Shown here piece by piece: positions 44,259 to 56,483 of a DNA stretch of 64,000 nucleotides. The DNA is from Arthrobacter sp. zg-Y820 (GTDB taxonomy: Bacteria; Actinomycetota; Actinomycetes; Actinomycetales; Micrococcaceae): contig NZ_CP126247.1 in the NCBI RefSeq assembly GCF_030142155.1, positions 2,232,001 through 2,296,000 of the forward strand, written 5' to 3'. Position 1 is the first letter of the stretch; each line of letters starts with the position of its first letter. The notes under the pieces were generated by a model. The model did no database searches, was not told the DNA's origin, and saw only the letters and a program-made list of their open reading frames with translations. The translations under genes and the position numbers were made by a program.

Positions 44259-45332
44259 ATGGACAGTTTTGCGGGCGCCGACGGGAACGGCTCGGAGTGG
44301 AAGCCGGACATCCTGGGCGACGGCTACCAGTATCTGACCCTGGAGCTGGGCGAAGATGAGGAAGGGCCCGTCGTGGCCACGCTGGTGTCCTACTCTCCTG
44401 GGCCGCCGCCTCCTCCCACGCTTGGCGGCCGGGCCCGGCGCCTGCTGCACGGCCTGCGGGCTCCCGTGGCACCCGAACCCGTTCACGCAGTCCTCTACAT
44501 CCACGGCTGGAGCGACTACTTTTTCCAGACGGAGCTTGCGCAGTTCTGGAGCCGGCTCGGCGTCGCCTTCTATGCCTTGGACCTGCGCAAATACGGGCGG
44601 AGCCTGCGGCCCGGACAGTCCGAGGGGTTCACCCAAGACCTGCAGGATTATGACGCCGACATTGAAGCGGCGCTGGCAGCCCTGACCAGGCACGTCCGCG
44701 AACACCTTGGCGCCGACACCCCGGTGCGGGTCAGCATGATGGCCCACTCCACCGGCGGCCTGGTCGCCTCGCTCTGGGCCCACCGCCATCCCGGGCGCAT
44801 CGAAGCCCTGATCCTGAACAGTCCCTGGCTGGAGATGACCGGCTCCTGGGTGGTGCGCAACGCAACCGCCGGGCTGCTGGAACCGCTGGCACGGCTGCGG
44901 CCCAAAACGCGTCTGAAGGTTCCGGAAATGACCAATTACTGGCGCAGCATCAGCCGCGAGGGCGACGGCGAATGGGACCCGGACCCGGAGCTGAAACCGC
45001 GCAACAGCTGGCCGATTAGGGCCGGGTGGATCACCGCTGTGCTTGCCGGACACGCGCAGGTGGCCCACGGCCTGGACATTCGGGTGCCGATCCTGCTGAT
45101 GGCCTCGGCCACCTCCACGATGGCCGGCCCCTGGAACGAAGCCATGAAGACCTCCGACAGCATCCTGGACGTGCACCTGATGGTCCAGCGCGGGCTGCTG
45201 CTCGGTCCGCAGGTCACCGTCTGCCGGTTCGAGGACGCCCTGCACGATGTGCTGCTGTCGGCCGGTCCCGTGCGGCGCCGGGTCTACGGCAAACTTGAAC
45301 AGTGGGCGCGCGCCTTCATGCTGAAGGGCTAG
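44205..45332 (+). CDS. alpha/beta hydrolase (serine aminopeptidase/lysophospholipase type)
   Basis: Up to 375 residues. VLYIHGWSDYFFQ (oxyanion region), FYALDLRKYGRSLRPGQ, nucleophile Ser in MMAHSTGGLVASL and a C-terminal EDALHDVLLS with the likely catalytic His. A monoacylglycerol-lipase-like fold; substrate unknown. The N-terminus MGSTRY-MGSTRF-MGSTQY-MDSF is coded by an 18-bp array giving four possible starts (44205, 44223, 44241, 44259); none has a ribosome site. The family proper begins near EWKPDILGDGYQ. Confidence 0.82.
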   Translation: MGSTRYMGSTRFMGSTQYMDSFAGADGNGSEWKPDILGDGYQYLTLELGEDEEGPVVATLVSYSPGPPPPPTLGGRARRLLHGLRAPVAPEPVHAVLYIHGWSDYFFQTELAQFWSRLGVAFYALDLRKYGRSLRPGQSEGFTQDLQDYDADIEAALAALTRHVREHLGADTPVRVSMMAHSTGGLVASLWAHRHPGRIEALILNSPWLEMTGSWVVRNATAGLLEPLARLRPKTRLKVPEMTNYWRSISREGDGEWDPDPELKPRNSWPIRAGWITAVLAGHAQVAHGLDIRVPILLMASATSTMAGPWNEAMKTSDSILDVHLMVQRGLLLGPQVTVCRFEDALHDVLLSAGPVRRRVYGKLEQWARAFMLKG

Positions 45333-45355
45333 CCGGGATCAGCCTGCCGCACCGG

Positions 45356-46168
45356 TTATGCGGGCGATGCCTGATCCACTGCTCCCCCGTACCGGCGGTC
45401 CCGGCGGGCGTAAATCTCCACGGCTTCCCAGAGCGTGCGCCGATCCACATCGGGCCAAAGGGTGTTCATGAAGACCATCTCCGCATAGGCGGACTGCCAG
45501 AGCATGAAATTGGAGAGGCGCTGCTCGCCGGAGGTGCGCAGGAACAGGTCCACATCCGGAAGGTCCGGCTCGTCCAGGTATTTCTGGATGGTTTTTTCAG
45601 TGATGGATCCGGGGCGCAGTTTGCCCCGCGCCACGTCGGCGGCGATGGCCGACACGGCATCAGTGATCTCGGCCCGGCCGCCGTAGTTGACGCACATGTT
45701 CAGGGTGCAGACGGTGTTCTCCCGGGTCACCTCTTCGGCGGTTTCCAATTCCTTGATGACCGACTGCCACAGCCGCGGCCGGCGGCCGGACCAGCGGATC
45801 CGAACGCCCCACTCATTGAGCTGGTTCCGCTGCCGGCGCAGCACGTCCCGGCTGAAGCCCATCAGGAAGCGGACCTCCTCGGGCGAGCGTTTCCAGTTCT
45901 CGGTGGAAAACGCGTAGACGGAGACGTGCCGGATCCCCATCTCGACGGCGCCGGCCATGACATCCAGGAGGGCGGCTTCCCCGGCGCGGTGCCCTTCGGT
46001 GCGCGGCAGTCCGCGCTGGTTGGCCCAGCGCCCGTTGCCGTCCATCACGATGGCCACATGCTGCGGCACCAGCTCTGCGGGCACCGGAGGCGGAACCGCG
46101 CCGGAGGGGTGCGGTTCGGGCCGGACGGGAGGATGCGGCAGGACTGCCGGTTGGGGCTTTGAACGCAA
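45356..46168 (-). CDS. uppS: undecaprenyl (polyprenyl) diphosphate synthase
   Basis: cis-Prenyltransferase, about 270 residues, making the lipid carrier for peptidoglycan. [19 protein letters not shown] with the catalytic Asp, [13 protein letters not shown], and the final [20 protein letters not shown] are diagnostic. Starts most likely at TTG 46168 (LRSKPQPAV), two bases after the recO stop; no ATG is available without deep overlap. GGAG lies 11 bases upstream. recO-uppS is a common pair. Confidence 0.88.
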   Translation of the reverse strand: MRSKPQPAVLPHPPVRPEPHPSGAVPPPVPAELVPQHVAIVMDGNGRWANQRGLPRTEGHRAGEAALLDVMAGAVEMGIRHVSVYAFSTENWKRSPEEVRFLMGFSRDVLRRQRNQLNEWGVRIRWSGRRPRLWQSVIKELETAEEVTRENTVCTLNMCVNYGGRAEITDAVSAIAADVARGKLRPGSITEKTIQKYLDEPDLPDVDLFLRTSGEQRLSNFMLWQSAYAEMVFMNTLWPDVDRRTLWEAVEIYARRDRRYGGAVDQASPA

Positions 46169-46170
46169 GC

Positions 46171-46926
46171 TTAGACACGCTCCACATGTTGAAGTGATTT
46201 GACGACCCGTTCCAGGTGCCATTGAAGATAACTGCCCACCAGGCCCGCCGACTCCCGCCGCGGCTGCTGCCCGGCGTCGTCGGCCGTGGCCCAGTCCCCC
46301 GAAAGCAGGGCGGCCAGCAGGACCATGGTTTCGGGAGAGGGCGACGCCGCCCCGGGCGGGCGGCACGACGAACAGACGGCGCCGCCCAACGCTGCGGCGA
46401 ACGCCGAATGCGGCCCCGGGGCGCCGCAGCGGGCGCAGACGGTGAAGCTCGGCGCCCAGCCGGCGGTGGCCAGCGCCCGCAGCAGGTAGGAGTCCAGGAT
46501 CAGCTCCGGGGCGTGGGCCCCGCGGTTCAGCGCCGCCAGGGCGCCGATGACCAGATGGTAGTGGGCATTGGCTGACTCGCCGTCGACGTCGGTCAGCCGC
46601 TCGGCGGTTTCAGCGATGGCTGCCGCCGCGGTGTACCGCGCATAGTCGGAGACGATGCCGTGCCCGTACGCGCCCAGGGTCGTGGCCTGCGTGACGATGT
46701 CCAGGTTGCGCCCGGAGTGCAGCTGCAGGTCCGCCACCATGAACGGTTCCAGGCGGGCTCCGAACTTGCTCGAGGTGCGGCGCACCCCCTTGGCAACGGC
46801 ACGGACCTGGCCGTGGTTGCGGGTCAGCAGCACCAGGATGCGGTCCGCCTCACCCAGCTTGTGGGTGCGCAGGATGACGCCCTCGTCCCGATACGTCCGG
46901 GAAGCTAATGATTTTCCTGCCACCAT
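46171..46926 (-). CDS. recO: DNA repair protein RecO
   Basis: 251 residues. N-terminal OB fold ([40 protein letters not shown]), helical C-terminal domain with a four-Cys zinc site CARCGAPG...CSSCRPP. Loads RecA with RecF/RecR in gap repair. ATG 46926; a GTG one codon earlier is possible. Pairs with uppS downstream and follows leuA by 99 bp. Confidence 0.93.
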   Translation of the reverse strand: MVAGKSLASRTYRDEGVILRTHKLGEADRILVLLTRNHGQVRAVAKGVRRTSSKFGARLEPFMVADLQLHSGRNLDIVTQATTLGAYGHGIVSDYARYTAAAAIAETAERLTDVDGESANAHYHLVIGALAALNRGAHAPELILDSYLLRALATAGWAPSFTVCARCGAPGPHSAFAAALGGAVCSSCRPPGAASPSPETMVLLAALLSGDWATADDAGQQPRRESAGLVGSYLQWHLERVVKSLQHVERV

Positions 46927-47025
46927 GCTATTTTCCCACGTCCGGCCCCGGCTCCGGCGCACCCGGGAGCACTTGGCCCCCGGGCGCGCCTGCCGCGCGG
47001 CTTCCCGCGACCCGCCGGGTTCCGG

Positions 47026-48895
<1,870 letters not shown>

Positions 48896-48949
48896 GTGAC
48901 CACCCTAACAGCAGCCCGAGGGGCTACCCAATTGTGAATTGCGAATTTG

Positions 48950-50524
48950 TTAGTTTCCGAAAGCCGACTGGCACGTCACCTGAGCCGCGGTCTGGCCTGT
49001 GAGGCCGCCCACGTCTCCGGCGTCGGGCATGGTGTTTCCGGTGGTGAAGTCCTGCCCGACCTGCACGCTGACGCCGATGACCAGGTTGCTCGCCACGACC
49101 TGCACTGCGGGAATTCCCAGTGCCGCGGCCACCTGCTGCGCCATTTCAAGGTAGCCCGGGCCGTGGAACACCTGCGTTGCCGGGCTCGGTGCGCCGGTCT
49201 GCCCGCCGGAGGCCGCCAGGGCGAAACCCTCCGAGAGCAGGTAGGCGGCCAGGTCCTGGTCACGGGACTCGGTGCCGGCCTCGTCGGCGCTGCCGGTGGC
49301 ATCAAGGATGGTGACGGGAATCGTTGCCGGATCGAAGAGCGGAGCTTCCTCCGCCGGAGGCGGCGTTCCCTCCGCCGGAGCGGTGCCCGGAGCCGTTTCC
49401 GGTTCCGCCGGCTTGGTGATGTCGCGGTCTTCCACCAACGCGGTGAAGAGCGGCTCGGCTGCCGCTTCGTCCAGCACCAGCCGATTGTTGTCGTACTCGT
49501 ACGGGACAACCGGTGCGGTGACGAAGGCAACCCGGCCCAGGTCCACGTCCTTGAGCCGGCCGGCCAGGGCGATCAGCGAGGAGGCGCTGGTCAGGTCCTT
49601 GTCCACCGTCAGGTTCTGGGTCACGGTTTCGGCGATGGAGTACAGCTTGGGCAGATTCTTGAGCGTGCCTTCGTCCTGGACCTTGCGGACCATGGACGCC
49701 ATGAAGCTCTGCTGCGCGCGGATGCGGCCCTCGTCGCCGCCGTTGCCGAAGCCGTGGCGGGTCCGCAGGAAGGCCAGGGCCTGATCGCCCTGGACGCTGC
49801 TGACTCCGGCGGGGAGGCTCAGGCCGGACAGTTCGTCTTCCACGGGCTGGTTCACGCACACCTCAACACCGCCCAGGGTGTCGGACAGCTCCTTGACCGC
49901 GTCGAAGTCGGCCATCATGAAGTGGTCAATGTTCAGCCCGGTCAGCTCGTTGATGGCCGCCACTGTGCAGCCGGGTCCGCCGTTGCCCAGGGCACCGTTG
50001 AGCTGGCCCAGGTCCATGGCCGGATAGGTGTTGCCGGTGTCCGGATCCGAGCACTCCGGCAGCGGCACCAGCAGGTCGCGGGGGAAGCTGACCACCGTAA
50101 CGTGCGAGCGGTCTGCTGACATGTTCGCCAGCATCATGACGTCGGAGTTGTTGCTCTCCTGGCCCTCGCGGTTATCAGTGCCCAGGATCAGGATCTGCAG
50201 CGGATCGGTGTTGGTGTCCACCGGCACTGCCGCTTCCTGGCTGGCGCCCAGGTTCAGCGGTTTGGTATCCAGGTTGTTCTGCAGGCGGACAACCTGCACG
50301 CCGACAAATGCCAAGCCGGAGACCAGTGTCAGGGCCAGGATGACTGCCACTGCCCGCAGGACCGGGTGCGCGGCGCCGTGGCGGCCCAGGTGGCGGCCGC
50401 CGGGATTGCCGGCCGGAGCCGGACCGGAGGCTGAGTCTCCGGAGCCGGAGTTTCCGGAGGCTGAGTCTCCGGAGCCGGAGTTTCCGGAGGGACCGGCACC
50501 CGTTACGGCACGGCGAGATGACAT
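48950..50524 (-). CDS. LytR-CpsA-Psr (LCP) family cell-wall ligase with LytR_C domain
   Basis: 524 residues. Ser/Gly-rich cytoplasmic N-terminus, one membrane helix (about 56-78: LRAVAVILALTLVSGLAFVGVQ), LCP catalytic domain with ILILGTDNREGQ, VSFPRDLLVPLPE, and FLRTRHGFGNGGDEGRIRAQQ, then a Pro/Glu-rich linker and LytR_C domain (IPVTILDATGSADEA onwards). Links secondary polymers to peptidoglycan. Convergent/tandem to leuA leader region. The N-terminal decapeptide SGNSGSGDSA is duplicated by a 30-bp repeat. Confidence 0.9.
   Translation of the reverse strand: MSSRRAVTGAGPSGNSGSGDSASGNSGSGDSASGPAPAGNPGGRHLGRHGAAHPVLRAVAVILALTLVSGLAFVGVQVVRLQNNLDTKPLNLGASQEAAVPVDTNTDPLQILILGTDNREGQESNNSDVMMLANMSADRSHVTVVSFPRDLLVPLPECSDPDTGNTYPAMDLGQLNGALGNGGPGCTVAAINELTGLNIDHFMMADFDAVKELSDTLGGVEVCVNQPVEDELSGLSLPAGVSSVQGDQALAFLRTRHGFGNGGDEGRIRAQQSFMASMVRKVQDEGTLKNLPKLYSIAETVTQNLTVDKDLTSASSLIALAGRLKDVDLGRVAFVTAPVVPYEYDNNRLVLDEAAAEPLFTALVEDRDITKPAEPETAPGTAPAEGTPPPAEEAPLFDPATIPVTILDATGSADEAGTESRDQDLAAYLLSEGFALAASGGQTGAPSPATQVFHGPGYLEMAQQVAAALGIPAVQVVASNLVIGVSVQVGQDFTTGNTMPDAGDVGGLTGQTAAQVTCQSAFGN
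50431..50490. repeat. perfect 30-bp tandem duplication in the LCP gene
   Basis: Positions 50431-50460 and 50461-50490 are identical; each begins ctgagtctccggagccg. Adds ten residues in frame to the cytoplasmic N-terminus of the LCP protein. Confidence 0.95.
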
Positions 50525-50662
50525 GAGCCGGTCCCCTTCAGTAATTCGTGTTCAACGGTGGCGATTCGCAAGTGAACGTTCGGTAGTGATTCGCGAGTGA
50601 ATGTTCAAAGTGTACGCGGCGACCCTGAAAAGAATATTCAGGGCCGCTGCATTCCTTCGGGG

Positions 50663-51592
50663 CTAGAAGCCGAGTTTGACCAGCTGCTTGGGGTCGCGCT
50701 GCCAGTCCTTGGCGATTTTCACGTGCAGGTCGAGGTAGATGCGCGTGCCGAGGAGCGCTTCGATGGCCAGGCGGGCGTTGGTGCCGACTTCCCGCAGGCG
50801 GGCACCGCCCTTGCCGATGATGATTGCCTTCTGCGAGGACCGCTCCACATAGAGGTTTACGCGGATGTCCAGCAGCTGGTTGTCTTCGGAGCGCCCTTCG
50901 CGGGGAACAATCTCATCCACCACCACTGCCAAGGAGTGGGGAAGCTCATCCCTGACGCCTTCAAGGGCAGCTTCGCGGATAAGTTCGGCCACCATGACGG
51001 CTTCGGGCTCGTCGGTCAGTTCGCCGTCCGGGTACAGGGGCGGGGAAGACGGCATGTATCCGGAGAGGACCTCGGCCACGGTGTCCACCTGGAAACCGTC
51101 GGCAGCGGAGACCGGCACCACGTCGGCCCAGCCGGCCTCGCCCAGGACTTCATTGCCCAGGGCCGTCACCGACATCAGCTGCTTGGCCAGGGCGGCGCGG
51201 TCCACCAGGTCGGTCTTGGTCACCAGCGCCACCACCGGCTTGCCCTTCAGCGCGGCGAGCTGCTTGGCAATATAACGGTCGCCCGGGCCCACTGCCTCGT
51301 TGGCAGGCAGGCAGAAACCGATGGCGTCCACCTCGGACAGCGTGTCGGCGACCAGGTCGTTCAGGCGCTTGCCCAGCAGGGTCCGGGGCCGGTGCAGGCC
51401 CGGAGTGTCCACGAGGATCAGCTGGGAGTCTTCGCGGTGCACGATCCCGCGGATGGTGTGGCGGGTGGTCTGGGGTTTGCTGGAGGTGATCGCCACCTTC
51501 TGGCCGACCAGGGCGTTGGTCAGCGTCGATTTGCCGGCGTTGGGCCGGCCCACCAGCGAGACAAAGCCGGCGCGGAACTGTGGATCAGTCAT
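50663..51592 (-). CDS. era: GTPase Era
   Basis: 309 residues. GRPNAGKST (G1), TTRHT (G2), DTPG (G3), TKTD (G4), followed by a KH domain with IIGKGGARLREVG. Acts in 16S rRNA maturation and 30S assembly. ATG 51592 overlaps the end of the upstream CNNM gene by 8 bp. Last of the phoH-ybeY-CNNM-era run. Confidence 0.95.
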   Translation of the reverse strand: MTDPQFRAGFVSLVGRPNAGKSTLTNALVGQKVAITSSKPQTTRHTIRGIVHREDSQLILVDTPGLHRPRTLLGKRLNDLVADTLSEVDAIGFCLPANEAVGPGDRYIAKQLAALKGKPVVALVTKTDLVDRAALAKQLMSVTALGNEVLGEAGWADVVPVSAADGFQVDTVAEVLSGYMPSSPPLYPDGELTDEPEAVMVAELIREAALEGVRDELPHSLAVVVDEIVPREGRSEDNQLLDIRVNLYVERSSQKAIIIGKGGARLREVGTNARLAIEALLGTRIYLDLHVKIAKDWQRDPKQLVKLGF

Positions 51593-52922
51593 TACGGGGT
51601 ACCAATTCTGTTGAGTGGACGCGGGAGGATTCCCTGCCGTCGTCGTGTTGAGCGTCTGTTTCCGCTTCGCGGTGCTGTTTCCAGGCGATGATGTGCGAGA
51701 CCCGGTTGCGGCGGCCCTCGAGGCGCTCGGCGTGCAGCACGACGCCGTCGACCACCACTTCGCTGCCGACAATCGGCACGCGGCCCAAGGCCTTGGCCAG
51801 CAGGCCGCCCACGGTGTCGACCTCGTCATCGTCGAGGTCGACGTCGAACAGCTCACCGAGGTCGTTGATGCCGGCGCGGGAGCTGATCCGGTAGCGGCCG
51901 CCGCCGAGGTTCTCGATTTCGGGGCGCTCGGAATCGTATTCATCCACGATCTCGCCCACGATCTCTTCGATCAGGTCCTCCAGCGTGACCAGTCCCGCGG
52001 TGCCGCCGTATTCGTCAATCACCACGGCCACGTGGGTGGATTCGCGCTGCAGTTCCTGGAGCAGTTCGCTGACGGCCTTGGATTCCGGTACGTAGCGCAC
52101 GCCGCGGGCGAATTCCTCCACGCGCCGGACCGTGGCTTCGGCCGGGTTGGAGTGCATCTGCGCGGCAACATCCTTGAGGTAGAGGATGCCCACGATCTGG
52201 TCGGCGCTGTCCTCGATCACCGGTACCCGGGAGTAGCCCGAGCGCAGGAACAGGGACATGGCCTGGCGCAGGTTGGAACCGGACTCGATGCAGACCATGT
52301 CGGTGCGGGGCACCATCACTGACCGGACCTTCGTGTCGCCGAGTTCGAAAACCGAGTGGATGAGCTCAGCCTCGGTGTTTTCGATCATGTCTGCCTCGGA
52401 GGCACGGTCCAGCAGTTCGCGGAACTCCTCCTCCGTGAAGAAGGCGGCATCGGGGCCCTGGGTGCCCGGCGCGACGGCGGTGCCCAGCCGCACGAGCCAG
52501 CCGGGAACGGGTCCCAGCACCACGCGGAGGAACCGCACCAGGCCGGCGGTCAGGACGACGACGGCGGTCACGTGCTTCCGGCCGATCTGGCGGGGCGAAA
52601 CACCCACCAGGACAAAACCGATGCCGGCCATCACCACGGTGGCCAGCAGCCCGGCCAGCCAGATGTTCTCCAGGAGCATCTGGAATACGGTGGCAACGGT
52701 GACTGCTGTCGCCATTTCGAACCAGACGCGCCAGAACCGCAGCGCGTGCATGTGTGCCACGGGATGCTGCAGGATCCGGCGGAGGGGTTTGCCCGCCTTG
52801 CCCTGCAGCAGGGCTTCGGCCTCATGCCGGGGCAAGTAGCCGTATGCGGATTCAGCGGCCGTGAGCAACCCGGCCAGGACCATGAAGGCCACGGCCATGA
52901 GGATCAGCAGGGCAACGCTCAA
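51585..52922 (-). CDS. CNNM/HlyC-CorC family transporter
   Basis: 445 residues. N-terminal DUF21/CNNM domain with about four membrane helices, two CBS domains ([37 protein letters not shown]), then a CorC_HlyC domain ([19 protein letters not shown]). Family members transport or sense magnesium/cobalt. TTG start overlaps the ybeY stop by 4 bp. Confidence 0.92.
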   Translation of the reverse strand: MSVALLILMAVAFMVLAGLLTAAESAYGYLPRHEAEALLQGKAGKPLRRILQHPVAHMHALRFWRVWFEMATAVTVATVFQMLLENIWLAGLLATVVMAGIGFVLVGVSPRQIGRKHVTAVVVLTAGLVRFLRVVLGPVPGWLVRLGTAVAPGTQGPDAAFFTEEEFRELLDRASEADMIENTEAELIHSVFELGDTKVRSVMVPRTDMVCIESGSNLRQAMSLFLRSGYSRVPVIEDSADQIVGILYLKDVAAQMHSNPAEATVRRVEEFARGVRYVPESKAVSELLQELQRESTHVAVVIDEYGGTAGLVTLEDLIEEIVGEIVDEYDSERPEIENLGGGRYRISSRAGINDLGELFDVDLDDDEVDTVGGLLAKALGRVPIVGSEVVVDGVVLHAERLEGRRNRVSHIIAWKQHREAETDAQHDDGRESSRVHSTELVPRND

Positions 52923-53392
52923 CTGCGCGTCTCCTTCGGGGCATCCCGGCCCAGGTAGGCGGACAGGAGCTCGCGCTGCAGGCCGAACATTTCCTTTTCC
53001 TCTTCGGGTTCGGCATGGTCATAACCCAGCAGGTGCAGCACGCCGTGCGTGGTCAGCAGCAACAGTTCCTCCTGCATGCTGTGGCCGGCCGTTTCCGCCT
53101 GCTCGGCGGCCACCTGGGGGCAGAGGACAATGTCGCCGAGCACGCCGGCGGGGGTCGGACGTCCGGGGACTCCGGGCCGCAGCTCGTCCATCGGGAAGGA
53201 GAGCACATCGGTGGCGCCGGGGATGTCCATCCATTCGATGTGCAGCTTCTCCATGGCTTCCTCGTCCACCAGGATGATGGACAGTTCCGCTTCCGGATGC
53301 ACGTACAGGCTTTCCAGCAGATAGCGCCCCAGCCGGGACAGTTCTTCCTCGTCCACGGCAACCGCGGATTCATTGTTCACTTCGATGCTCAT
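52919..53392 (-). CDS. ybeY: endoribonuclease YbeY
   Basis: 157 residues with the metal site [11 protein letters not shown] and [10 protein letters not shown]. Processes 16S rRNA 3' ends and supports ribosome quality control. ATG overlaps the phoH stop (ATGA). Operates with era, encoded in the same operon. Confidence 0.95.
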   Translation of the reverse strand: MSIEVNNESAVAVDEEELSRLGRYLLESLYVHPEAELSIILVDEEAMEKLHIEWMDIPGATDVLSFPMDELRPGVPGRPTPAGVLGDIVLCPQVAAEQAETAGHSMQEELLLLTTHGVLHLLGYDHAEPEEEKEMFGLQRELLSAYLGRDAPKETRS

Positions 53393-54432
53393 TTGGCAGT
53401 CCCCCGTCCTGTCCGGCGGCCGCCGGCGGCCGGATCGCTGTTGCGGCGGGACTCGTCCCATTCGCTGTACGCCGTCACGATGCTGCTGACCAGCGAATGC
53501 CGGACCACGTCAGTGGCGGAAAGCTCGGAGAAGGACACGTCGTCAAGATCGCCGAGGATGTCATGCACGATGCGCAGGCCGGAGGCCGTGCCGCCGGGCA
53601 AGTCGACCTGCGTGACGTCGCCGGTCACCACCATCTTGGAGCCGAAGCCCAGCCGGGTCAGGAACATCTTCATCTGTTCCGGCGTGGTGTTCTGCGCCTC
53701 ATCCAGGATGATGAACGCATCGTTCAGGGTGCGCCCGCGCATATACGCCAGCGGCGCCACTTCGATGGTCCCGGCCGCCATGAGCCGGGGAATCGAATCC
53801 GGGTCCATCATGTCGTGCAGCGCATCGTAGAGGGGGCGCAGGTACGGGTCGATCTTGTCGCTCAGCGTCCCGGGCAGGAACCCCAGGCGTTCTCCGGCCT
53901 CGACCGCGGGGCGGGTGAGGATGATCCGGGAAACTTCCTTCTGCTGCAGCGCCTGCACTGCCTTCGCCATGGCGAGGTAGGTCTTGCCGGTGCCGGCCGG
54001 TCCGATCCCGAACACGATGGTGTTTTCGTCGATCGCGTCGACGTAGTTTTTCTGGTTCAGCGTCTTGGGCCGGATGGTCCGCCCGCGCGAAGACAGGATG
54101 TTCTGCGTGAGGACCTCCGCCGGGCGCTGCGCCGTCTGGTCCCGGAGCATGGTGATCAGCTGCTCCAGGAGCTGGGGCGTGACCTTGGTCTGGCTGCGGG
54201 CCAAAATCCGGACCTCGCTCACCAGCCGGTGCGTGAGTTCCACTACGGGCGCCGGGCCGGTGATCGAAAGCTCGTTCCCGCGCACATGCAGGTTGGCTTC
54301 CGGATAAGCGGCCTCAATGATCTTGAGTGCCTCGTCGTTGGCACCCAGTGACTGGACCATGTGTTCAGTGGAATCAAAGACAATGGTCTGCCGATCCAGT
54401 CCGATGGTGCCAATTCCTGAGGATTCAGTCAT
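53389..54432 (-). CDS. phoH: PhoH-family ATPase
   Basis: 347 residues. Short N-terminal KH-like part ([13 protein letters not shown]), then the PhoH ATPase: Walker [25 protein letters not shown], Walker [29 protein letters not shown]. Linked to RNA metabolism by its partnership with YbeY. First gene of the operon phoH-ybeY-CNNM-era; ATG 54432. Confidence 0.94.
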   Translation of the reverse strand: MTESSGIGTIGLDRQTIVFDSTEHMVQSLGANDEALKIIEAAYPEANLHVRGNELSITGPAPVVELTHRLVSEVRILARSQTKVTPQLLEQLITMLRDQTAQRPAEVLTQNILSSRGRTIRPKTLNQKNYVDAIDENTIVFGIGPAGTGKTYLAMAKAVQALQQKEVSRIILTRPAVEAGERLGFLPGTLSDKIDPYLRPLYDALHDMMDPDSIPRLMAAGTIEVAPLAYMRGRTLNDAFIILDEAQNTTPEQMKMFLTRLGFGSKMVVTGDVTQVDLPGGTASGLRIVHDILGDLDDVSFSELSATDVVRHSLVSSIVTAYSEWDESRRNSDPAAGGRRTGRGTAK

Positions 54433-54774
54433 ATATTCGGCCTTCCCAGGCCTTTCATCGCCCCTTTGAAGAGTTTCTCGGTCGTGCCGTGTGTGGTGTT
54501 CGTGTGGTGTTCGTGTGCTGATCGTGCGCTGTTCGCGCCCCGTTCTGGCAGGAAACGCAGTGCCTGCCTTAAGACAGACACTTCAATATTACTTGATGCC
54601 CCCCGCACCCGTCTTCTCCTGTTTTGCGGGCCGGCAGGGATTTGCCGGACTGATCGGTCAGCGCCTGCGGGTCTCAATCGGGTCTCAGTCCGGTAGCAGG
54701 AAGGTCAAGACAGCGGATCCGGCGTTTGGCATGTGCCAAGCTTGAAAGCGACCGTTCAGCGAAGGGAGGACAGA
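54433..54774. other. 342-bp divergent promoter region of phoH and the GerMN lipoprotein
   Basis: No gene. From about 54485 to 54540 it holds short repeats of the gtggtgttcgtgtg type. CAGACACTTCAATATTACTT (54575-54594) is an A/T-rich patch that could hold a promoter. A good ribosome site, GGGAGGA, precedes the lipoprotein start. Confidence 0.5.
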
Positions 54775-55713
54775 ATGGGCACATCGCGCCAAACGACACT
54801 GCGCAGCCGCCGGGGATTCCTCGGCTTGCTGGCTGCCTCATCGCTCCTCCTCAGCGGCTGCGGAGTGGTGGCAGTTACCCCGACCACCACCATGCCCATC
54901 TCTTTCGGCGCGGCGGGCGGTTCCGTGGCGTCCCCCCTGAGCGGTGCGGCTCCTTCGGAGGGAAAGCCCGCCCCGGGCCGCATACCCGTCTACTGGCTGG
55001 GCCTGAACGGCTCCGATGTCCAGCTCTACCGGGAATTCCAGCCGGCCGAGAGCGGCGGCGACCCCATCGGTGAAGCAGTGCTCGCCATGACCTCCGGCAA
55101 GCCGGCGGATCCGGACTACTTTAATCCGTGGCACAAGGCCAGCCGCGTCACCGCCTCGATCTCCGGCAAGAACGTCATTACCGTCGACATTTCCGAGGAT
55201 GCCTTCACAACCTCAATGGACGAGGGAATGGCCCACCGTGCCGTTCAGCAGCTGGTCTACACGGCCACCGCGGCGGCATCGAATGCCGGTCTGACCACCG
55301 TGGGCCACGAGGCGTCGGTGGTGCTGCTGGTGGACGGCAAGGCGGATTACACCGCCTTTGGGCACGAGGTCCTGGAAGGCCCGCTGCAGCGCGACGCGGC
55401 GCTCATGGCGCCCATTTGGATCATCGACCCGCAGGAGGGATCCGGCTCGCAATCCTCCCTCACCGTGCACGGCACGGCAGTCTCCGAAGGCGGCCAGCTC
55501 TCCTGGCGGGTGGAACCCATTGTGGACGGCCGGCCGGCGGAGACCGCCATCGAGACCGGTTATGCCGAACTCGAGGCACCCACCGGAGGCAGCTCGCTTT
55601 TCGGCTTTACCGTGGAGCTGCCCCCGGGTGAATACAACGTCAGCGTCTTTCACGGCGAGGACCGGGAGAACGAGGATTCCAAGCGCGTGAGCGTCAGCTC
55701 CGTGCCGCAGTAG
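54775..55713 (+). CDS. GerMN/Gmad2-domain lipoprotein
   Basis: 312 residues. N-terminal SRRGFLGLLAASSLLLSGC signal with a twin-Arg-like start and an LSGC lipobox, so probably a membrane-anchored exported lipoprotein. A GerMN domain follows (about 75-200: IPVYWLGLNGSDVQLYREF... ITVDISEDAF), then a beta-rich Gmad2 domain (about 210-310: LTVHGTAVSEGGQLSWRVE; PPGEYNVSVFHGE). These domains occur in spore germination proteins but also in non-sporing actinobacteria; exact role unknown. ATG 54775 set by GGGAGGA. Confidence 0.85.
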   Translation: MGTSRQTTLRSRRGFLGLLAASSLLLSGCGVVAVTPTTTMPISFGAAGGSVASPLSGAAPSEGKPAPGRIPVYWLGLNGSDVQLYREFQPAESGGDPIGEAVLAMTSGKPADPDYFNPWHKASRVTASISGKNVITVDISEDAFTTSMDEGMAHRAVQQLVYTATAAASNAGLTTVGHEASVVLLVDGKADYTAFGHEVLEGPLQRDAALMAPIWIIDPQEGSGSQSSLTVHGTAVSEGGQLSWRVEPIVDGRPAETAIETGYAELEAPTGGSSLFGFTVELPPGEYNVSVFHGEDRENEDSKRVSVSSVPQ

Positions 55714-55716
55714 TTC

Positions 55717-56481
55717 CTACCAGCGGCCCAGCAGGGAGTTGAGGACTGCCAGCGCAGCCGGCCCCGCAGTCGAGGACCGCAGGACGTGTCCGCCCAGCCG
55801 GACCGCCACGGCCCCGCCGGACCGCAGAAGGTCCACTTCCGCGGCGCTGATGCCGCCTTCCGGGCCCACAACCACCGCGATGCTCAGTGGCCGGTTCCCG
55901 GCCCGCCGGCGCGCTTCCGCGACGGCCGGGGCGAGTCCGCCGTCGGCCTCCTCGTGCAGCACCACCACCAGATCCACATCAGCCAGCCGCAGCGCCAGTG
56001 CCTTTGACTCCACGACCTCTTCGACCAGCGGAACCGCTGAACGGCGGGACTGTTTGGCCGCAGCAGTGACAATCCCCTGCCATTTGGCCTGTCCCTTGGC
56101 CGCCTTGTCGGCGCGCCAGCGCACGATGCTGCGCTCGGACTGCCACGGAAGAACCACATGCACGCCGAGTTCTGTTGCCGCTTCGATCGCCTGCTCGTCG
56201 CGGCCGCCCTTGGCAAGGGCCTGGACCAGGATCAGCTTTTCGGCTGCCTCGTTTTCTTCGGTGACGGCTTCCACGGATACTTCCAGCCGGGACGGAGCCG
56301 CTGCCGACACGGTGCCGGTCAGCCGCAGTCCGGCACCGTCCACAATGTCCACCGGTTCGCCGGGGGCAAGCCGCTTCACGGCTACGGCGTGGTGGGCCTC
56401 CGGTCCCTCGAGGACAAACACTGACCCGGGCACGGCGGCGCGGACGGCGCCCGGGTCACCGAAGAAAATGGGGTTGGTCAT
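55717..56481 (-). CDS. rsmE: 16S rRNA (uracil-1498-N3)-methyltransferase
   Basis: 254 residues. N-terminal PUA-like part, SPOUT domain with the knotted SAM motif IAVVVGPEGGISAAEVDLL and a C-terminal VRLGGHVLRSSTAGPAALAVL. Third gene of hrcA-dnaJ-rsmE; ends 3 bp from the convergent lipoprotein gene stop. Confidence 0.94.
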   Translation of the reverse strand: MTNPIFFGDPGAVRAAVPGSVFVLEGPEAHHAVAVKRLAPGEPVDIVDGAGLRLTGTVSAAAPSRLEVSVEAVTEENEAAEKLILVQALAKGGRDEQAIEAATELGVHVVLPWQSERSIVRWRADKAAKGQAKWQGIVTAAAKQSRRSAVPLVEEVVESKALALRLADVDLVVVLHEEADGGLAPAVAEARRRAGNRPLSIAVVVGPEGGISAAEVDLLRSGGAVAVRLGGHVLRSSTAGPAALAVLNSLLGRW

Positions 56482-56483
56482 GG

